Assembly (NCBI GenBank): GCA_038210495.1
Contig: JBBQWR010000075.1
Location: 1-16,201 of the forward strand
Source of the DNA: JBBQWR01 sp038210495
GTDB taxonomy: Bacteria; Planctomycetota; Planctomycetia; Pirellulales; DATAWG01
Length of the DNA: 16,201 bases
Direction: 5' to 3'
Made by a program: the position numbers and the translations under genes. Shown here one piece after another: positions 15,571 to 16,201 of this stretch. The stretch's first letter is position 1. Each line of letters opens with the position of its first letter. The notes under the pieces are model-generated. The model was not told the origin of the DNA, made no database searches, and was given only the letters and a program-made list of their open reading frames with translations.

Positions 15571-15596
15571 AGCGCCCGTCGCAAGAGACGGGGGCT
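15571..15596. repeat. 10-bp imperfect hairpin before DUF1800, TCGCRAGMGA family
   Basis: AGCGCCCGTC (15571-15580) and GACGGGGGCT (15587-15596) pair with one mismatch around a 6-base loop. The core GTCGCAAGAGAC and flank GAAAGCGCCC match the other intergenic hairpins in this window. It fills the gap between the upstream fragment and DUF1800. Confidence 0.55.
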
Positions 15597-15611
15597 ATGA
15601 GGACCAGTGTG

Positions 15612-16070
15612 CTAGGGAATAAACCGGAGGTCGACTTCGTATCGATCCGCGGCGAATCGGTTTTCGCTTTCCAGCCGGCCGAGATGATCGAGCAGGCCCA
15701 GGAATACCGAAATCTCTTTCGCCGCGTCTTCCGGGGAGTTGCCCTGTTCGAGCATGTTTTGCGTGACCAGCCGTTTTTGGACGACGCCCAAATATCGCGA
15801 CAAGCCGCTCCATTGCACGCGATGGTACAGGATTGTGCGGGGCTCGGCCGCCGGATCGCGCACCGCGCTGCTGGGCGCAGGGCCCCTCTCAAGCTCGTCG
15901 ATCAACTGCCGCGCGAGTTCTAACGTCGAACTGACAACCAGCATGTTGCCGACCTGCGCCCGGCAGGGACTGAAATTGAACAGGTAGCCATCATCGCGGG
16001 CTTTGTTGGCGTCGTTCTCGTTGAACCGGTAGCCCAGAATCTTCGACTTGCCGTGCTGCTCCAGGGCCTT
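15612..16070 (-). pseudogene. 5'-truncated gene fragment, family not recognised
   Basis: An open frame of 152 residues ends with TAG at 15612 and begins directly after the transposase stop codon. It reads KALEQHGKSKILGYRF, then DDGYLFNFSPC and VGNMLVVSSTLELARQL in mid-fragment, and ends RYEVDLRFIP. The coding-like character continues upstream of Met43 (ATG at 15944), so I treat it as the C-terminal part of a longer gene rather than a complete 110-residue protein. I recall similar GYLFNFSPC...VVSSTLEL segments in planctomycete secreted proteins but cannot name the family. The fragment precedes DUF1800 in the same direction and may once have been its operon partner. Nothing shows whether it is still translated. 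Confidence 0.6.
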
Positions 16071-16201
16071 TCATTTTTTGGATTTGCCTAGTATGGCCAA
16101 GAGGCGGGAGAGGTTCCAACTGTACGCGCGTAAGCCGGCGGCGATGTTTGTATGGCCGTGAAGCCTGAGCAGCGCCAGCGTCGCGTTGCGTAAGGCGGCG
16201 A
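16071..16201 (-). mobile_element. C-terminal end of a DDE-type transposase
   Basis: The minus-strand frame runs off the window at 16201 and ends with TGA at 16071. It reads AALRNATLALLRLHGHTNIA, then AGLRAYSWNLSRLLAILGKS and KK. The pattern LRN-LALLRL-G-TNIA-LR is the C-terminus I associate with DDE transposases of the ISAs1/IS4-like group; the family assignment is tentative. Only about 43 residues are inside the window, so completeness cannot be judged. No terminal inverted repeat or target duplication is visible on this side. Confidence 0.7.

Noticed and set aside
15551..15892. N-terminal extension of DUF1800 to 583 residues
   Set aside because: The extra 114 residues are the upstream fragment read in another frame; family sequence starts after ATG 15550.

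Overview
The window looks like chromosomal DNA from a GC-rich planctomycete, probably of the Pirellulales or a related order. The evidence is the gene content: an adjacent DUF1800/DUF1501 pair, a secreted ThuA-like protein, a giant membrane protein joining a caspase-like fold to a VWA domain, a HEAT-repeat/parvulin lipoprotein, and intergenic inverted repeats of the CCGAAGCG-TAGCGAGG type that I recall from planctomycete genomes. This is a judgement from sequence alone; no database search was possible.

Every gene I can support lies on the minus strand, so transcription runs from high to low coordinates. Upstream to downstream: the C-terminal end of a DDE-type transposase at the window edge (16071-16201); a 5'-truncated gene fragment abutting it (15612-16070); DUF1800 (14141-15550) and DUF1501 (12832-14088), a probable operon; a 220-base intergenic region with a three-copy inverted/direct repeat and a palindrome; the DUF4178 zinc-ribbon membrane protein (10503-12611), a 70-residue membrane protein (10217-10429) and a DUF350 protein (9969-10217), the last two sharing one base; a HEAT/PpiC lipoprotein (7696-9765); its downstream neighbour, the 1739-residue caspase-like/VWA protein (2355-7574), with its own promoter; a SpoU-family RNA methyltransferase (1399-2202); and a ThuA-like secreted protein (173-1195). 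Bases 1-172 and 9766-9968 hold no gene or site I can defend.

Three parts may work as units. DUF1800 and DUF1501 are routinely paired in planctomycetes. DUF4178, the small membrane protein and DUF350 look like a membrane complex of unknown function, with a zinc-ribbon/DUF4178 module duplicated in one polypeptide. The VWA protein and the PpiC lipoprotein are both predicted to act outside the cytoplasmic membrane, but nothing shows that they act together.

The intergenic DNA is unusually structured: at least three kinds of inverted-repeat element occupy the gaps. One supplies a false in-frame N-terminal extension to the methyltransferase gene. One hairpin type recurs in three separate gaps. The most interesting items are the caspase-like domain whose expected catalytic histidine is missing while the VWA metal site is intact, the DUF4178/small protein/DUF350 locus, and the repeat families.
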